A program made the translations under genes and the position numbers. Below are positions 8,703 to 16,669 of a stretch of DNA of 64,000 bases, piece by piece (position 1 is the first letter of the stretch; every line of letters begins with the position of its first letter). The notes under the pieces are model-generated. The model ran no database searches, was not told the DNA's origin, and was given only the letters and a program-made list of their open reading frames with translations. The stretch is taken from NCBI GenBank assembly GCA_046330435.1, contig JAXLST010000023.1, forward strand, positions 13,274-77,273, in the 5' to 3' direction. This stretch comes from Ga0077560 sp046330435. GTDB lineage: Bacteria; Actinomycetota; Thermoleophilia; Miltoncostaeales; Miltoncostaeaceae.

Positions 8703-8725
8703 ACGATAGCGGACGAACGTCCGCT
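8703..8725 (-). promoter_or_regulatory. promoter and candidate operator of the CDGSH gene
   Basis: The palindrome AGCGGACG-AA-CGTCCGCT (8708-8725) has perfect 8-bp arms. It abuts a minus-strand TATCGT (-10-like) at 8703-8708, about 50 bp upstream of the start codon. The position fits a repressor or activator site; the cognate regulator is unknown. Confidence 0.45.
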
Positions 8726-8858
8726 TGAACGCCCGGAGGGCGAGCGGGACGATCGGCGGATGCCCCCGGACGGGGGATGGGCATGGCCCAACGGGCGGGC
8801 CCGTTTTTCCGCCCCCGGGCCAATGAGCGGGAATCCGCCATGGCCGATCCTTCCCCAC

Positions 8859-9065
8859 ATGACGACGACCTGGCAGATCCGGGTGACGGACCTCATGAGC
8901 AGGGCCCACGAGGTGGCCGTGTTCGAGGCCAGGGCGGCGTCGGTGGACGACCTCAAGTCACGCTGCCGGCGCTTCCGCGAGGAGGCCGGCGAGGCGATCC
9001 ACGTCGAGGCCGTCCGGGTGGGACGGCTTCGCCTCCCGCGAACGCTCTCCTGGGCGGTGGCGTAA
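8859..9065 (+). CDS. small hypothetical protein
   Basis: A possible 68-residue protein beginning MTTTWQIRVTDLMSRAHEVA, with a mostly helical, charged middle (VDDLKSRCRRFREE) and no recognised domain. Coding character is supported by third-position GC and a sensible amino acid mix. No good Shine-Dalgarno precedes the ATG; GATCCT lies 7 nt upstream and could be a weak leaderless -10. It could be a chance frame. Confidence 0.45.
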   Translation: MTTTWQIRVTDLMSRAHEVAVFEARAASVDDLKSRCRRFREEAGEAIHVEAVRVGRLRLPRTLSWAVA

Positions 9066-9127
9066 GCGGCACGGCGAGGGACCGGGGGACCCGAGGGTCG
9101 GCGGGTCCCCGAGGTCCTCTCCTCGGG

Positions 9128-9556
9128 TCAGGCGGCGGCCAGCATCCACGCGGCGAGCACGCCGCGCGCGGACCACGCCGCGGTGCGCACCCAGTTCCCG
9201 GCCACCAGGCGCCGGTGCGCGGCGGGGTCGAAGCCCAGCGCAAGCCGGCCGTGCTGCGGGATCGCGAGCGCCGCGGTGGCGAGCCAGGTCACGGCGACCA
9301 GCGCCAGCCCCGTCCAGGCCGCCCAGCCGGCCACCCCGGCCGGCGGCGCGAGCGCGAGCGCCAGGGCGGTACCCGCCTCGGTGAGCATCGCCGGCCCCAC
9401 GACGAGGGAGATCCGGCTGCTGTGGGCCGCGTGGTAGTCGGGGAAGCCCTCGGCGCCCACTCCCGCGAACAGCGGGTAGTGCACCAGCTGCACGATCCAG
9501 ATCACCCCGGCCATGAGCCAGGTGGCGGCGGCGTTGACGACCAGCACGGTGTCCAC
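9128..9556 (-). CDS. conserved-type four-helix membrane protein
   Basis: A 142-residue hydrophobic protein with about four transmembrane helices. It contains QLVHYPLF in helix 1 and an HSSRIS segment before helix 2. I recognise this as a small membrane protein family but cannot assign a function. GTG 9556 is chosen because a TAGCGT box lies 8 nt upstream (9565-9570) and the first helix follows directly. It is divergent from the cupredoxin gene. Confidence 0.7.
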   Translation of the reverse strand: MDTVLVVNAAATWLMAGVIWIVQLVHYPLFAGVGAEGFPDYHAAHSSRISLVVGPAMLTEAGTALALALAPPAGVAGWAAWTGLALVAVTWLATAALAIPQHGRLALGFDPAAHRRLVAGNWVRTAAWSARGVLAAWMLAAA

Positions 9557-9666
9557 GCCGACGGACGCTACCCGCCGGCCGACCGCCCGCCGAGCGGGAC
9601 CCGGCCCCGGCGGGATACGGTCCCGGTGATGCGGACGGAGGTCCGCACGGCCCACGGGAGGACCCG

Positions 9667-10074
9667 ATGAACGCACGCACGATGCGCCGCGGCGCACTCG
9701 CCCTCATCACGACGGCGGCGCTCGGCGCCGCGGGGATGAGCGCCCTGGCCGCAGGCGGCGTCCCGACCGCCAGCAGGAACGTCACCAACGGGACCAGTGA
9801 GCTGAGCTTCAAGCCCTCGAAGCTGCAGGTGAAGATCCCCGCCGGGAAGACCTCCATCAAGGTCACCCTGAAGTACCGCAACACCGGCTCCACGACGCAC
9901 GATATCGCGATCAAGGGCCGCGGGGTCGCCAAGGTCGGCAAGGACGCGGACCCCGGCACCGGCACGGCGGTCACCGCGACGCTGCGCGCCGGCAGCTACA
10001 CGTACTACTGCACCATCCCCGGGCACGAGGCCGCGGGCATGAAGGGCACGCTCAAGGTCGTGCGGGCCCGCTGA
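9667..10074 (+). CDS. secreted blue copper (plastocyanin-like) protein
   Basis: A 135-residue precursor with an N-terminal signal peptide (residues 1-29, ALA-A). The type 1 copper ligands of a cupredoxin are His78 (STTHDIAI), Cys115 (YTYYCTIPGH), His120 and Met125. Such proteins carry electrons outside the membrane, here possibly between the respiratory chain and a terminal acceptor. GGGAGGA precedes ATG 9667. The TGA is directly followed by the stop codon of the convergent EamA gene. Confidence 0.88.
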   Translation: MNARTMRRGALALITTAALGAAGMSALAAGGVPTASRNVTNGTSELSFKPSKLQVKIPAGKTSIKVTLKYRNTGSTTHDIAIKGRGVAKVGKDADPGTGTAVTATLRAGSYTYYCTIPGHEAAGMKGTLKVVRAR

Positions 10075-10908
10075 TCAGCCCAGGCTGATCAGCGCCACAC
10101 CGGACAGCGCCAGGGCCACACCCGCCTGCTGGGGCGCCGACACGCGCTCCCGCAGGCGGGCCCGGGCCAGGGCCACCGTCACCACCGGGTAGAGGGACGC
10201 CAGCACCCCGGCCACGCTGAGGTACCCCAGCGTGGCGGCGGCGGCGAACAGCAGGTTCGCCCCCACGTCCAGCACGCCGACCACGGCGAGCACCCCCACG
10301 GTCCCGCGTCCGGCGCGCAGGCCGGTGCGGGTCGCGAGCGCCGCGCCCAGCAGCACGCCGAACGAGGTGAGGCGGCCCAGGGCGACGGTCCACACCAGGT
10401 CGTCCTGCGCGCCACGGTGGTAGGCGACGAGCGTGAGGCCCAGCAGCAGGGCCGCGACCAGCGCGAGCACGAGGCTGCGCCGGTGGTCGCCGGATCCGCC
10501 GCCCGGCTCGCGGGCGGCGAGGACCACCCCGATGCTCGCGGCCATCAGGCCCAGCAGCTGCGGCAGCTGCGGGCGCTCGCCCAGGGCCATGCCCACCGCG
10601 AGCGGGATCATCGCGTTGGTGGCGGTGATCGGTGCGACCACGCCCATCGACCCGCGGGCGAGCGCGGCGTAGAAGGCCGCGATGGACCCGGCGCCCAGGA
10701 CGCCGCCGACCACGGCGGCCGCGAGCGCCGCCGCGGGGGGCGGGCCGCCGGCGTGGGCGGCGAGCACCACGAGCATGAGCGCCAGGCCCGCGGCCTGGCT
10801 GATCACGAGCACGGTCAGCAGCGCCCGCCGCCGGGCCTCCACGCCCCCCATGAAGTCGGCCACGCCCCACGACAGGGCGGCGCCGAGCGCCAGCACCACC
10901 GCCGTCAT
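10075..10908 (-). CDS. EamA/DMT family transporter
   Basis: A 277-residue integral membrane protein with about ten hydrophobic helices arranged as two EamA halves, typical of drug/metabolite transporters. The substrate cannot be predicted. The ATG overlaps the stop codon of the upstream GntR gene (ATGA), so the two are translationally coupled and the regulator likely controls this transporter. Confidence 0.85.
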   Translation of the reverse strand: MTAVVLALGAALSWGVADFMGGVEARRRALLTVLVISQAAGLALMLVVLAAHAGGPPPAAALAAAVVGGVLGAGSIAAFYAALARGSMGVVAPITATNAMIPLAVGMALGERPQLPQLLGLMAASIGVVLAAREPGGGSGDHRRSLVLALVAALLLGLTLVAYHRGAQDDLVWTVALGRLTSFGVLLGAALATRTGLRAGRGTVGVLAVVGVLDVGANLLFAAAATLGYLSVAGVLASLYPVVTVALARARLRERVSAPQQAGVALALSGVALISLG

Positions 10909-11552
10909 GCCCGCAGCGCCTCGCAGATCACCTCGCCGATCGCGAGGAAGTTCTCCTCCACCAGCCGTGCGGCGTGCGCGGCGTCGGCCCGCTCGCACGC
11001 CGCGACGATCGCGTCGTGCTCGCGCGTCGACGCGTCGGGGTCCATGCGCAGGAAGTGGGCGCGGTCCAGGCGCCGCACCTTGGGCATGAGGCGCTCGAGC
11101 GCCGACCGCAGCTCGGCGTTGTCGGCGCGGTCCACCAGCACCTGGTGGAAGCGGTCGTCCGCGGCGATGGCGCCGCCGATGTCCCCGGCCCGCAGGGCCT
11201 GGGAGCGCTCCTCGTTGGCGCGGCGCATCGCGGCCAGGTCTGCGGCGGTGAGCCGCTGGGTCGCGATGCGGGTGGCGAGTGCGTGCAGGGCCGCGGCAAC
11301 CACGTATGCCTGGGCCGCGGCGTCGGCGTCCACCACGGCCACCCGGGAGTAGGCGCCGGGCGCGGTCTCCACGAGGCCCTCGTGGCCCAGCCGCAGCAGG
11401 GCCTCCCGGACCGGCGTGCGGCTCACGCCGAGGCGCTGCGCGAGCTCGGTGTCGCGGACGCGCTCGCCGGGGGCGAGCTCCCCCCGCACGATGGCGCCCA
11501 GGAGGCTCGCGTAGACGCGCTGGGAGAGGGAGGTGCGCTCGATCGTCTGCAT
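10905..11552 (-). CDS. GntR family regulator, FCD (FadR/VanR) type
   Basis: The 215-residue protein has an N-terminal winged helix (about residues 8-75; VRDTELAQRLGVSRTPVREAL is the recognition region) and a helical FCD ligand-binding domain with a likely metal-binding set (Asp in DDRFHQVL and later His residues). FCD regulators usually respond to small organic acids and repress their own operon. The ATG at 11552 touches a perfect 24-bp palindrome that is the obvious operator, so autoregulation with the EamA gene is likely. No ribosome binding site fits between the palindrome and the start. Confidence 0.9.
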   Translation of the reverse strand: MQTIERTSLSQRVYASLLGAIVRGELAPGERVRDTELAQRLGVSRTPVREALLRLGHEGLVETAPGAYSRVAVVDADAAAQAYVVAAALHALATRIATQRLTAADLAAMRRANEERSQALRAGDIGGAIAADDRFHQVLVDRADNAELRSALERLMPKVRRLDRAHFLRMDPDASTREHDAIVAACERADAAHAARLVEENFLAIGEVICEALRA

Positions 11553-11576
11553 GGATATGCGATATATCGCATATCC
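11553..11576 (-). promoter_or_regulatory. perfect 24-bp palindromic operator of the GntR-EamA operon
   Basis: The half-site is GGATATGCGATA, repeated as its exact complement, in an otherwise very GC-rich sequence. It ends at the base next to the GntR start codon. TATATC inside it lies 8 nt before the ATG and could be the -10 of a leaderless promoter, so bound repressor would cover the promoter and start site. Confidence 0.75.
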
Positions 11577-11633
11577 GTTCGGGGCACAACACGGCCCCCT
11601 CGAAGGTGCAGGCGGATCCGCCGGACACGCCGG

Positions 11634-11639
11634 TACAAT
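11634..11639 (+). promoter_or_regulatory. -10 box TACAAT for the CNNM/CorC gene
   Basis: TACAAT matches the -10 consensus at five of six positions. It lies 6 nt before a GTG that opens an 8-codon frame and 29 nt before the putative CTG start of the CNNM gene. No clear -35 is visible. Confidence 0.5.
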
Positions 11640-11645
11640 CGCTCC

Positions 11646-11672
11646 GTGGACGAACCCGGGGCCGCGCGCTGA
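11646..11672 (+). CDS. possible 8-codon leader peptide overlapping the CNNM start
   Basis: GTG at 11646 starts the frame MDEPGAAR and its TGA overlaps the putative CTG start (CTGA) of the next gene. It sits where a leaderless transcript from the TACAAT box would begin. It could couple translation to the downstream gene; it may also be coincidence. Confidence 0.25.
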   Translation: MDEPGAAR

Positions 11673-13006
11673 ACGCGGTCCAAATCAGCGCGGCACTCCT
11701 CCTGGTGCTGCTCAACGGCTTCTTCGTGGCGGCGGAGTTCTCGCTCGCACGCGCACGGCTCACCCGCCTGGACCAGATGGCCTCCGACGGCGTGGGCGCC
11801 GCCGAGCTCGCGGGCCGGCAGGCCCGCCAGATCGACCGCTACCTCGCGGCCTGCCAGCTGGGCATCACGCTCGCCAGCCTGGGCCTCGGCTGGCTCGGCG
11901 AGCCGGCCTTCTCGCACCTCGCCGAGCCGTTGCTGGAGCGCCTCGGCCTGGGCGAGCAGTCCACGCCCATCGTCGGCGGCATCATCGCCTTCACCATCAT
12001 CACCGCCCTGCACGTGGTGGTCGGGGAGCTCGCGCCCAAGAACCTCGCCCTGCAGCGGCCCGAGGGCACGGTGCGGGCCATCGCCCACCCGCTGGAGTGG
12101 TTCCGCATCCTCCTGTCGCCGCTCATCGCGGTGCTCAACGGCGCGGGCAACCGGCTCATCGGGGTCTTCGGGATCCAGCCGGCCACCGAGTCCGAGCTCG
12201 CCTCCACCCCGGAGGACCTGCAGCGCCTCATCGCCCAGAGCGAGGAGGGCGGCACCATCGAGCCGGAGGAGGCGGACATGCTGGAGGGCGTGTTCGCCCT
12301 CGGCGACCGCATCGCCCGCGACGTCATGACCCCGCGGCCCGAGGTGTGCGACCTGGCCGCCGACCTCCCGGTGCGGGCGGCCCTGGAGGAGGCGCTCTCC
12401 ACCCGGCACAGCCGCTTCCCGGTGACCGGCGGCGACGGCGTCCTGGGCGTCGTGCACCTGTCGGACCTGGCCGGCGGGGCGCTCGCCACCGACTCCGACG
12501 CCACGGTGAAGTCGGTCACCACCCCCGCGTTCTTCGTCCCGGAGACCCAGCCGGTGGACGACCTGCTGCGCGAGCTGCAGCGGCGCCGCACGTCCCTGGC
12601 GGTGGTGCTGGACGAGTACGGCGAGCTGAGCGGCCTGGTGACCGTCGAGGACATCATCGAGGAGATCGTCGGGGAGATCGACGACGAGCGCGACCGCGCG
12701 CCCGCCGTGGACGAGGCGCCCGACGGCCGGCTCATCGTGCGCGGCCACGTCCCGCTCGAGGACCTGGTGGACCACGGCGTCGAGGTGGAGGACGAGACCG
12801 TCACCAGCGTGGGCGGCCTGGTGTTCGCCCGGCTCGGGCGGCTGCCGCGCACCGGCGACTCGGTCGTCGTCGACGGCTGGCGGTTCACGGTGGAGGCGAC
12901 CCGCGGCACCCGGGTGGTCCTGGTGGCCGTCGAGTCCGAGCCGGAGCCCGAACCCGAGCCCGCGGAGGGCGAACCGGAGCGCAGCGGCCGCAACGGCAAC
13001 GGCTGA
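11669..13006 (+). CDS. CNNM/CorC family membrane protein (hemolysin-like)
   Basis: The 445-residue protein has an N-terminal DUF21/CNNM membrane domain starting LLLVLLNGFFVAAEFSLARAR, a CBS pair (about residues 205-335, with DVMTPRPEV) and a C-terminal CorC_HlyC domain (about 355-430), ending in an E/P-rich tail. Family members act in Mg2+/Co2+ transport or resistance. No ATG or GTG lies at the conserved N-terminus: the best fit is CTG 11669; the next option, GTG 11705, would trim the first helix. Confidence 0.85.
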   Translation: MNAVQISAALLLVLLNGFFVAAEFSLARARLTRLDQMASDGVGAAELAGRQARQIDRYLAACQLGITLASLGLGWLGEPAFSHLAEPLLERLGLGEQSTPIVGGIIAFTIITALHVVVGELAPKNLALQRPEGTVRAIAHPLEWFRILLSPLIAVLNGAGNRLIGVFGIQPATESELASTPEDLQRLIAQSEEGGTIEPEEADMLEGVFALGDRIARDVMTPRPEVCDLAADLPVRAALEEALSTRHSRFPVTGGDGVLGVVHLSDLAGGALATDSDATVKSVTTPAFFVPETQPVDDLLRELQRRRTSLAVVLDEYGELSGLVTVEDIIEEIVGEIDDERDRAPAVDEAPDGRLIVRGHVPLEDLVDHGVEVEDETVTSVGGLVFARLGRLPRTGDSVVVDGWRFTVEATRGTRVVLVAVESEPEPEPEPAEGEPERSGRNGNG

Positions 13007-13018
13007 CCCCGGCGGGGC

Positions 13019-13873
13019 TCAGCCCTCCGGCACCGCCGCGTCCGGCGACGCGGCCCGCAGGACCCCCGCCATGCCGCCCCGTGCGGTGACGGCGCTCGCC
13101 CCGCACCGGGCGGCGAGGGCGACGGCCCGCTCCAGCGGCCAGCCGGCCGCCAGGCCCACCACCAGGCCCGCGGCGAAGGCGTCCCCGCAGCCGTAGCTGT
13201 CCAGCGGGGAACCCGGCGGCTCGCCGGCGTCCCACCGCCAGGGCGGCTCGCCGGCGGGCCGCACCCACCCGCCGCGCTTGCCCTGGGTGGCCACCACGAC
13301 CTCCGGCGGCGGCCGCAGGGCGCCGTACGGCGGCGTCTCACCCGGGTCGTCGGCCGATCCCACCAGCACGTCGCACGGCACGCCGGCCTCGGCCAGCACC
13401 GGCCAGCGGCGGGCCATCACCACCAGCACCGGCGCCCGCCGGCATGCGGCCAGGGTGCCCGGGTCGCGCCCCGTGAAGTACACGGCGTCCACGCCGGCCA
13501 GCCCGTCCCAGTCCAGGGCGTCGCCCGGCTCGGGGTGCAGGCGCTCGCCCACCACGGCGATGGCCCGGTCGCCGTCGTCACCGGTCACCGACAGCGCCCG
13601 CGTGTGCGGGGTGCCGCGCCAGGCGACCTCCATGCCCACACCGGCCGCGCCGATGGACTCGGCGGTGCGGCGACCCAGCTCGTCGTCGCCCAGCGCGGTG
13701 AGGAACCGCACCTGGGCGCCCAGGGCGGCGGCCTGCACGGCGGCGACCCCTCCGCCGCCGCCGGGCTCGTCCAGCGGGTCGGTGAGGTGGGTGATCTCCC
13801 CGGGCGCCGGCATCCGGCCCCGGGCGTGCGTGACCCATTCGGCGTGGCCCACGATGGCCACGCGCGGGCTCAT
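13019..13873 (-). CDS. PfkB family carbohydrate kinase
   Basis: A 284-residue ribokinase-fold protein. The N-terminal GG motif (EPGGGGGVAAVQAAALGA) and the C-terminal catalytic signature DSYGCGDAFAAGLV, in place of DTxGAGD, are present. It should phosphorylate a sugar or nucleoside with ATP; the substrate is unknown. Its ATG overlaps the serS stop codon (ATGA), so it is the last gene of a STAS-serS-pfkB operon. Confidence 0.85.
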   Translation of the reverse strand: MSPRVAIVGHAEWVTHARGRMPAPGEITHLTDPLDEPGGGGGVAAVQAAALGAQVRFLTALGDDELGRRTAESIGAAGVGMEVAWRGTPHTRALSVTGDDGDRAIAVVGERLHPEPGDALDWDGLAGVDAVYFTGRDPGTLAACRRAPVLVVMARRWPVLAEAGVPCDVLVGSADDPGETPPYGALRPPPEVVVATQGKRGGWVRPAGEPPWRWDAGEPPGSPLDSYGCGDAFAAGLVVGLAAGWPLERAVALAARCGASAVTARGGMAGVLRAASPDAAVPEG

Positions 13874-15132
13874 CGCGGCGCGAGCACCGCCGGTGCGCCG
13901 TGCGCCTGCAGGGCCTCGGGGACCGCCACCGAGCCGTCGGGACGCTGGTGCGTCTCGATGATCGCGATGATCGTGCGGCCCACCGCGACCGCCGTGCCGT
14001 TGAGGGTGTGGACGGTCTCGGTGCCGCCCTCGCCCTTGGCGCGGCAGTTGAGGCGGCGCGCCTGGTAGTCGGTGCAGTTCGAGCACGAGGTGACCTCGCG
14101 GAACCGCTGCTGGCCGGGCATCCACGCCTCGCAGTCGAACTTGCGGGCCGCGGAGGCCCCCAGGTCGCCGACGGCGATGTCCATGACCCGGTAGTGCAGG
14201 CCCAGGGCCTGCAGGATCTCCTCCTGCACGGACAGGATCCGCAGGTGCTCCGCCGCGGACTCCTCGGGGGAGGTGAACGTGAACATCTCGACCTTGTCGA
14301 ACTGGTGCACCCGGAAGATGCCGCGGGTGTCGCGGCCCGCGGCGCCGGCCTCGCGGCGGAAGCAGCTGGACATGCCGGCGAACCGCAGCGGCAGGTCGGC
14401 GGCGGCGAAGATGCGGTCGTAGCCCAGGCCGGCGAGCGGCACCTCGCTGGTGCCCACCAGGTACAGGTCGTCGTCGGCCAGCTGGTAGATCGAGGCGCGG
14501 TCGGTGGGGAAGAACCCCGTGCCGTACATTGCCTCCTCGCGCACCAGCACCGGCGGGATCACCGGGGTGAAGCCCCTGCGCTCCAGCAGGTCGATCGCGA
14601 AGCCCGTGAGCGCCACCTGGAGGCGGGCCAGGGGGCCCATGAGGTACGCGAAGCGGGCGCCTGAGATCTTCGCGGCCTGCTCCATGTCCAGCCCGCCGAG
14701 CAGCTCGCCGATCTCCACGTGGTCGCGGACGGGCTCGGCAAGAGCCGGCGGCTCGCCGACGGTTCGCACCAGCACCGCGTCGTCCTCACCGCCGTCGGGC
14801 GCCTCGTCCTGCGCGAGGTTCGGCAGCCCCAGCAGCAGCTCGTCCCGGCGGGACTCGAGGTCGCGCAGCCGGTCCTCGTCCTGGGTGAGCGCCTCGCCGA
14901 TGGCGCGGGCGGCCGCCTCCTCTGCGGAGCTGTCGCGGCCCTCGCGCTTGGCCATGCCGACGGCCTTGCTCAGGCGGCCGCGTTCGGCGCGGGCGGTCTC
15001 GACGCGCGTGCGCGTCTCCCTCGCATCCCGGTCGAGGGCGACCACCTCGTCCAGGGCGTCCACGGGACCGCGGCGCGCGATGGAGGCCCGGACCCGGTCG
15101 GGGTCCTGGCGGATGAGGCGGAGGTCGAGCAG
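13870..15132 (-). CDS. serS: serine--tRNA ligase
   Basis: A 420-residue class II synthetase with an N-terminal coiled-coil arm and motif 2 (FRREAGAAGRDTRGIFRVHQF), followed by LYLVGTSEVPLA and the C-terminal motif 3 region NGTAVAVGRTIIAIIE. It charges tRNA-Ser. Homologues begin MLDLRLIRQDPD; that sequence starts here at CTG 15132, only 3 nt after the in-frame TGA of the STAS gene, so no upstream start is possible and the first GTG (15063) would remove the conserved start of the arm. A CTG start is therefore inferred. Confidence 0.93.
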   Translation of the reverse strand: MLDLRLIRQDPDRVRASIARRGPVDALDEVVALDRDARETRTRVETARAERGRLSKAVGMAKREGRDSSAEEAAARAIGEALTQDEDRLRDLESRRDELLLGLPNLAQDEAPDGGEDDAVLVRTVGEPPALAEPVRDHVEIGELLGGLDMEQAAKISGARFAYLMGPLARLQVALTGFAIDLLERRGFTPVIPPVLVREEAMYGTGFFPTDRASIYQLADDDLYLVGTSEVPLAGLGYDRIFAAADLPLRFAGMSSCFRREAGAAGRDTRGIFRVHQFDKVEMFTFTSPEESAAEHLRILSVQEEILQALGLHYRVMDIAVGDLGASAARKFDCEAWMPGQQRFREVTSCSNCTDYQARRLNCRAKGEGGTETVHTLNGTAVAVGRTIIAIIETHQRPDGSVAVPEALQAHGAPAVLAPR

Positions 15133-15135
15133 GGT

Positions 15136-15501
15136 TCAGCCGGCTCCGGAGTCCTCGCGGTCGGCCTCGAGGGCGTCGCGCACCTGGTCCAGGTCGTCCC
15201 CGAACGTGAAGGCGCGGCGCAGGCCGGTGATCTCGAACACGCGCCGCAGGCGGCGGTGCGGGCACACGAGGCCCAGCTGGCCGGTGCCGGCGCGGGCCTG
15301 GTTGAGGAGACTCACGAGCGCCCCCAGGCCGCTGGAGTCCAGCAGCGTGACCTCGGTGAGGTCGATGACGATCCGCGCGGCCGCCGGATCGAGCCGGTCG
15401 AGCTCGCTGCGGAAGCCCGCGACGGTGTAGATGTCGAGCTCGCCATCGAGACGGACAACGATGAGATCGTCACGCTGGGCTGTCGAAACGTCGAGGGCCA
15501 C
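15136..15501 (-). CDS. STAS domain anti-sigma factor antagonist
   Basis: A 121-residue SpoIIAA/RsbV-like protein with the strand VVRLDGELDIYTV and the phosphorylation-site motif LLDSSGLGAL. In partner switching, the dephosphorylated form binds an anti-sigma kinase and frees a sigma factor. A SpoIIE-type phosphatase that could act on it lies at 16662-18877. GTG 15501 is chosen to match family N-termini; GTG 15537 is also possible. serS follows with a 3-nt gap. Confidence 0.85.
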   Translation of the reverse strand: MALDVSTAQRDDLIVVRLDGELDIYTVAGFRSELDRLDPAAARIVIDLTEVTLLDSSGLGALVSLLNQARAGTGQLGLVCPHRRLRRVFEITGLRRAFTFGDDLDQVRDALEADREDSGAG

Positions 15502-15555
15502 CCCAGGAGGATACCCCCCGGGATGGCCCCCAATCACATCCGGCCGGGTCCGGCC

Positions 15556-16023
15556 TTACTGGATGCTGGCGACGTAGGCGGTGACGTTGTCCAGGTCGGC
15601 GCCCGAAACGAGCCCGCCGGGCATCACACCCTTGCCGTTGACGATCTGCGTCTTGATCGCGTCCGCCGTGAGGCCGACGCCCGCGAGCTTGGGGCCCACG
15701 CCGGCGTCGTTGCCGCCGTTGGCGTGGCAGCCCTGGCAGACGCCCTCGAAGGTCGCCTTGCCGGCGGCCGCGTCGCCCTCGACGTCCTCACCGCCGCCGC
15801 CACCCGAGGTGTCGGTGGCCTCCGTGTTGGTCTCGGCCGGCGGAGCGGTCTCGGTGGCGACCGTGCTGCCGTCCTTGTCCGTCTGCACCGCGGTGTTCGG
15901 CGCCGTGGTGGCGGCCGCGGGCGTCGAGGCCTCGGAGCTGTCGGAATTGCTGCAGCCCGCGGCGATGCCGCCCAGAACGGCGACAGACGCCATGACCGCC
16001 GCAAGACTCTTCCAACGCTTCAT
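15556..16023 (-). CDS. lipoprotein cytochrome c (class I, single heme)
   Basis: A 155-residue precursor with a lipoprotein signal (lipobox IAAGC, Cys24), a low-complexity Ser/Thr/Ala/Glu linker (residues 25-85) and a small cytochrome c domain with CQGCH (Cys96, Cys99, His100) and an axial Met134 in GVMPGG. It should be membrane-tethered on the outer face and carry electrons in respiration. ATG 16023 has AAGGGGAG upstream. Confidence 0.9.
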   Translation of the reverse strand: MKRWKSLAAVMASVAVLGGIAAGCSNSDSSEASTPAAATTAPNTAVQTDKDGSTVATETAPPAETNTEATDTSGGGGGEDVEGDAAAGKATFEGVCQGCHANGGNDAGVGPKLAGVGLTADAIKTQIVNGKGVMPGGLVSGADLDNVTAYVASIQ

Positions 16024-16152
16024 ACGTGCTCCCCTTGGATGGTTCCCCCTGCCGGGGCGGATCTTAGGCACCTTCGGTTCGGTTCACACTCCGCATTAAC
16101 CCGAAGGGGTGGAACGGCCGGTTCCTGAATGGCGGTTGTCCCACATGTGGGT

Positions 16153-16158
16153 TACCGT
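16153..16158 (+). promoter_or_regulatory. -10-like TACCGT before the gamma-carbonic anhydrase gene
   Basis: TACCGT is 7 nt upstream of the chosen GTG at 16166, with no Shine-Dalgarno sequence. The same hexamer precedes the XRE gene at 43957. Confidence 0.4.
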
Positions 16159-16165
16159 CGTCCCC

Positions 16166-16669
16166 GTGATCCGGGCGCTGCAGGGGCACCTGCCCGTCGT
16201 GGGCGAGGGCGCGCACGTCGACGCCACCGCGGTCGTCATCGGCCGGGTGCGGCTCGGCGCGCGCGCGTCGGTGTGGCCGCTGGCGGTCATCCGGGGCGAC
16301 ACCGACGACATCACGGTGGGCGACGAGAGCAACGTCCAGGACGGCGCGGTGCTCCATGCCGACGCGGGGGTGCCGTGCACGGTGGGCGCGCGGGTCACCA
16401 TCGGCCACCGGGCGATCGTGCACGGCTGCACCGTGGGCGACGAGGCGCTGGTGGGCATGGGCGCCATCGTGATGAACCGCGCGGTGGTGGGCGCCGGCAG
16501 CATCGTGGGTGCCGGTGCGGTGGTGCCGGAGGGGATGGAGATCCCTCCGGGGAGCATGGCGGTGGGGGTGCCGGCCCGCGTGGTGCGGGAGCTGTCGGAC
16601 GCCGAGCGGGAGGCGGTGCGGCAGTCGGCCCTGCACTACGTGCACATGATCGACGTCCACCGTGGCTGA
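16166..16669 (+). CDS. gamma-carbonic anhydrase family protein
   Basis: A 167-residue left-handed beta-helix protein with hexapeptide repeats (VGDEALVGMGAIV, VVGAGSIVGAGAVV). Candidate zinc ligands are His64 (VLHADAG), His81 and His86 (GHRAIVHG). Members hydrate CO2 or, like PaaY/YrdA, have uncertain activity. GTG 16166 gives the usual N-terminus; an ATG at 16145 is in frame. Its last 8 bp overlap the next gene. Confidence 0.87.
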   Translation: MIRALQGHLPVVGEGAHVDATAVVIGRVRLGARASVWPLAVIRGDTDDITVGDESNVQDGAVLHADAGVPCTVGARVTIGHRAIVHGCTVGDEALVGMGAIVMNRAVVGAGSIVGAGAVVPEGMEIPPGSMAVGVPARVVRELSDAEREAVRQSALHYVHMIDVHRG

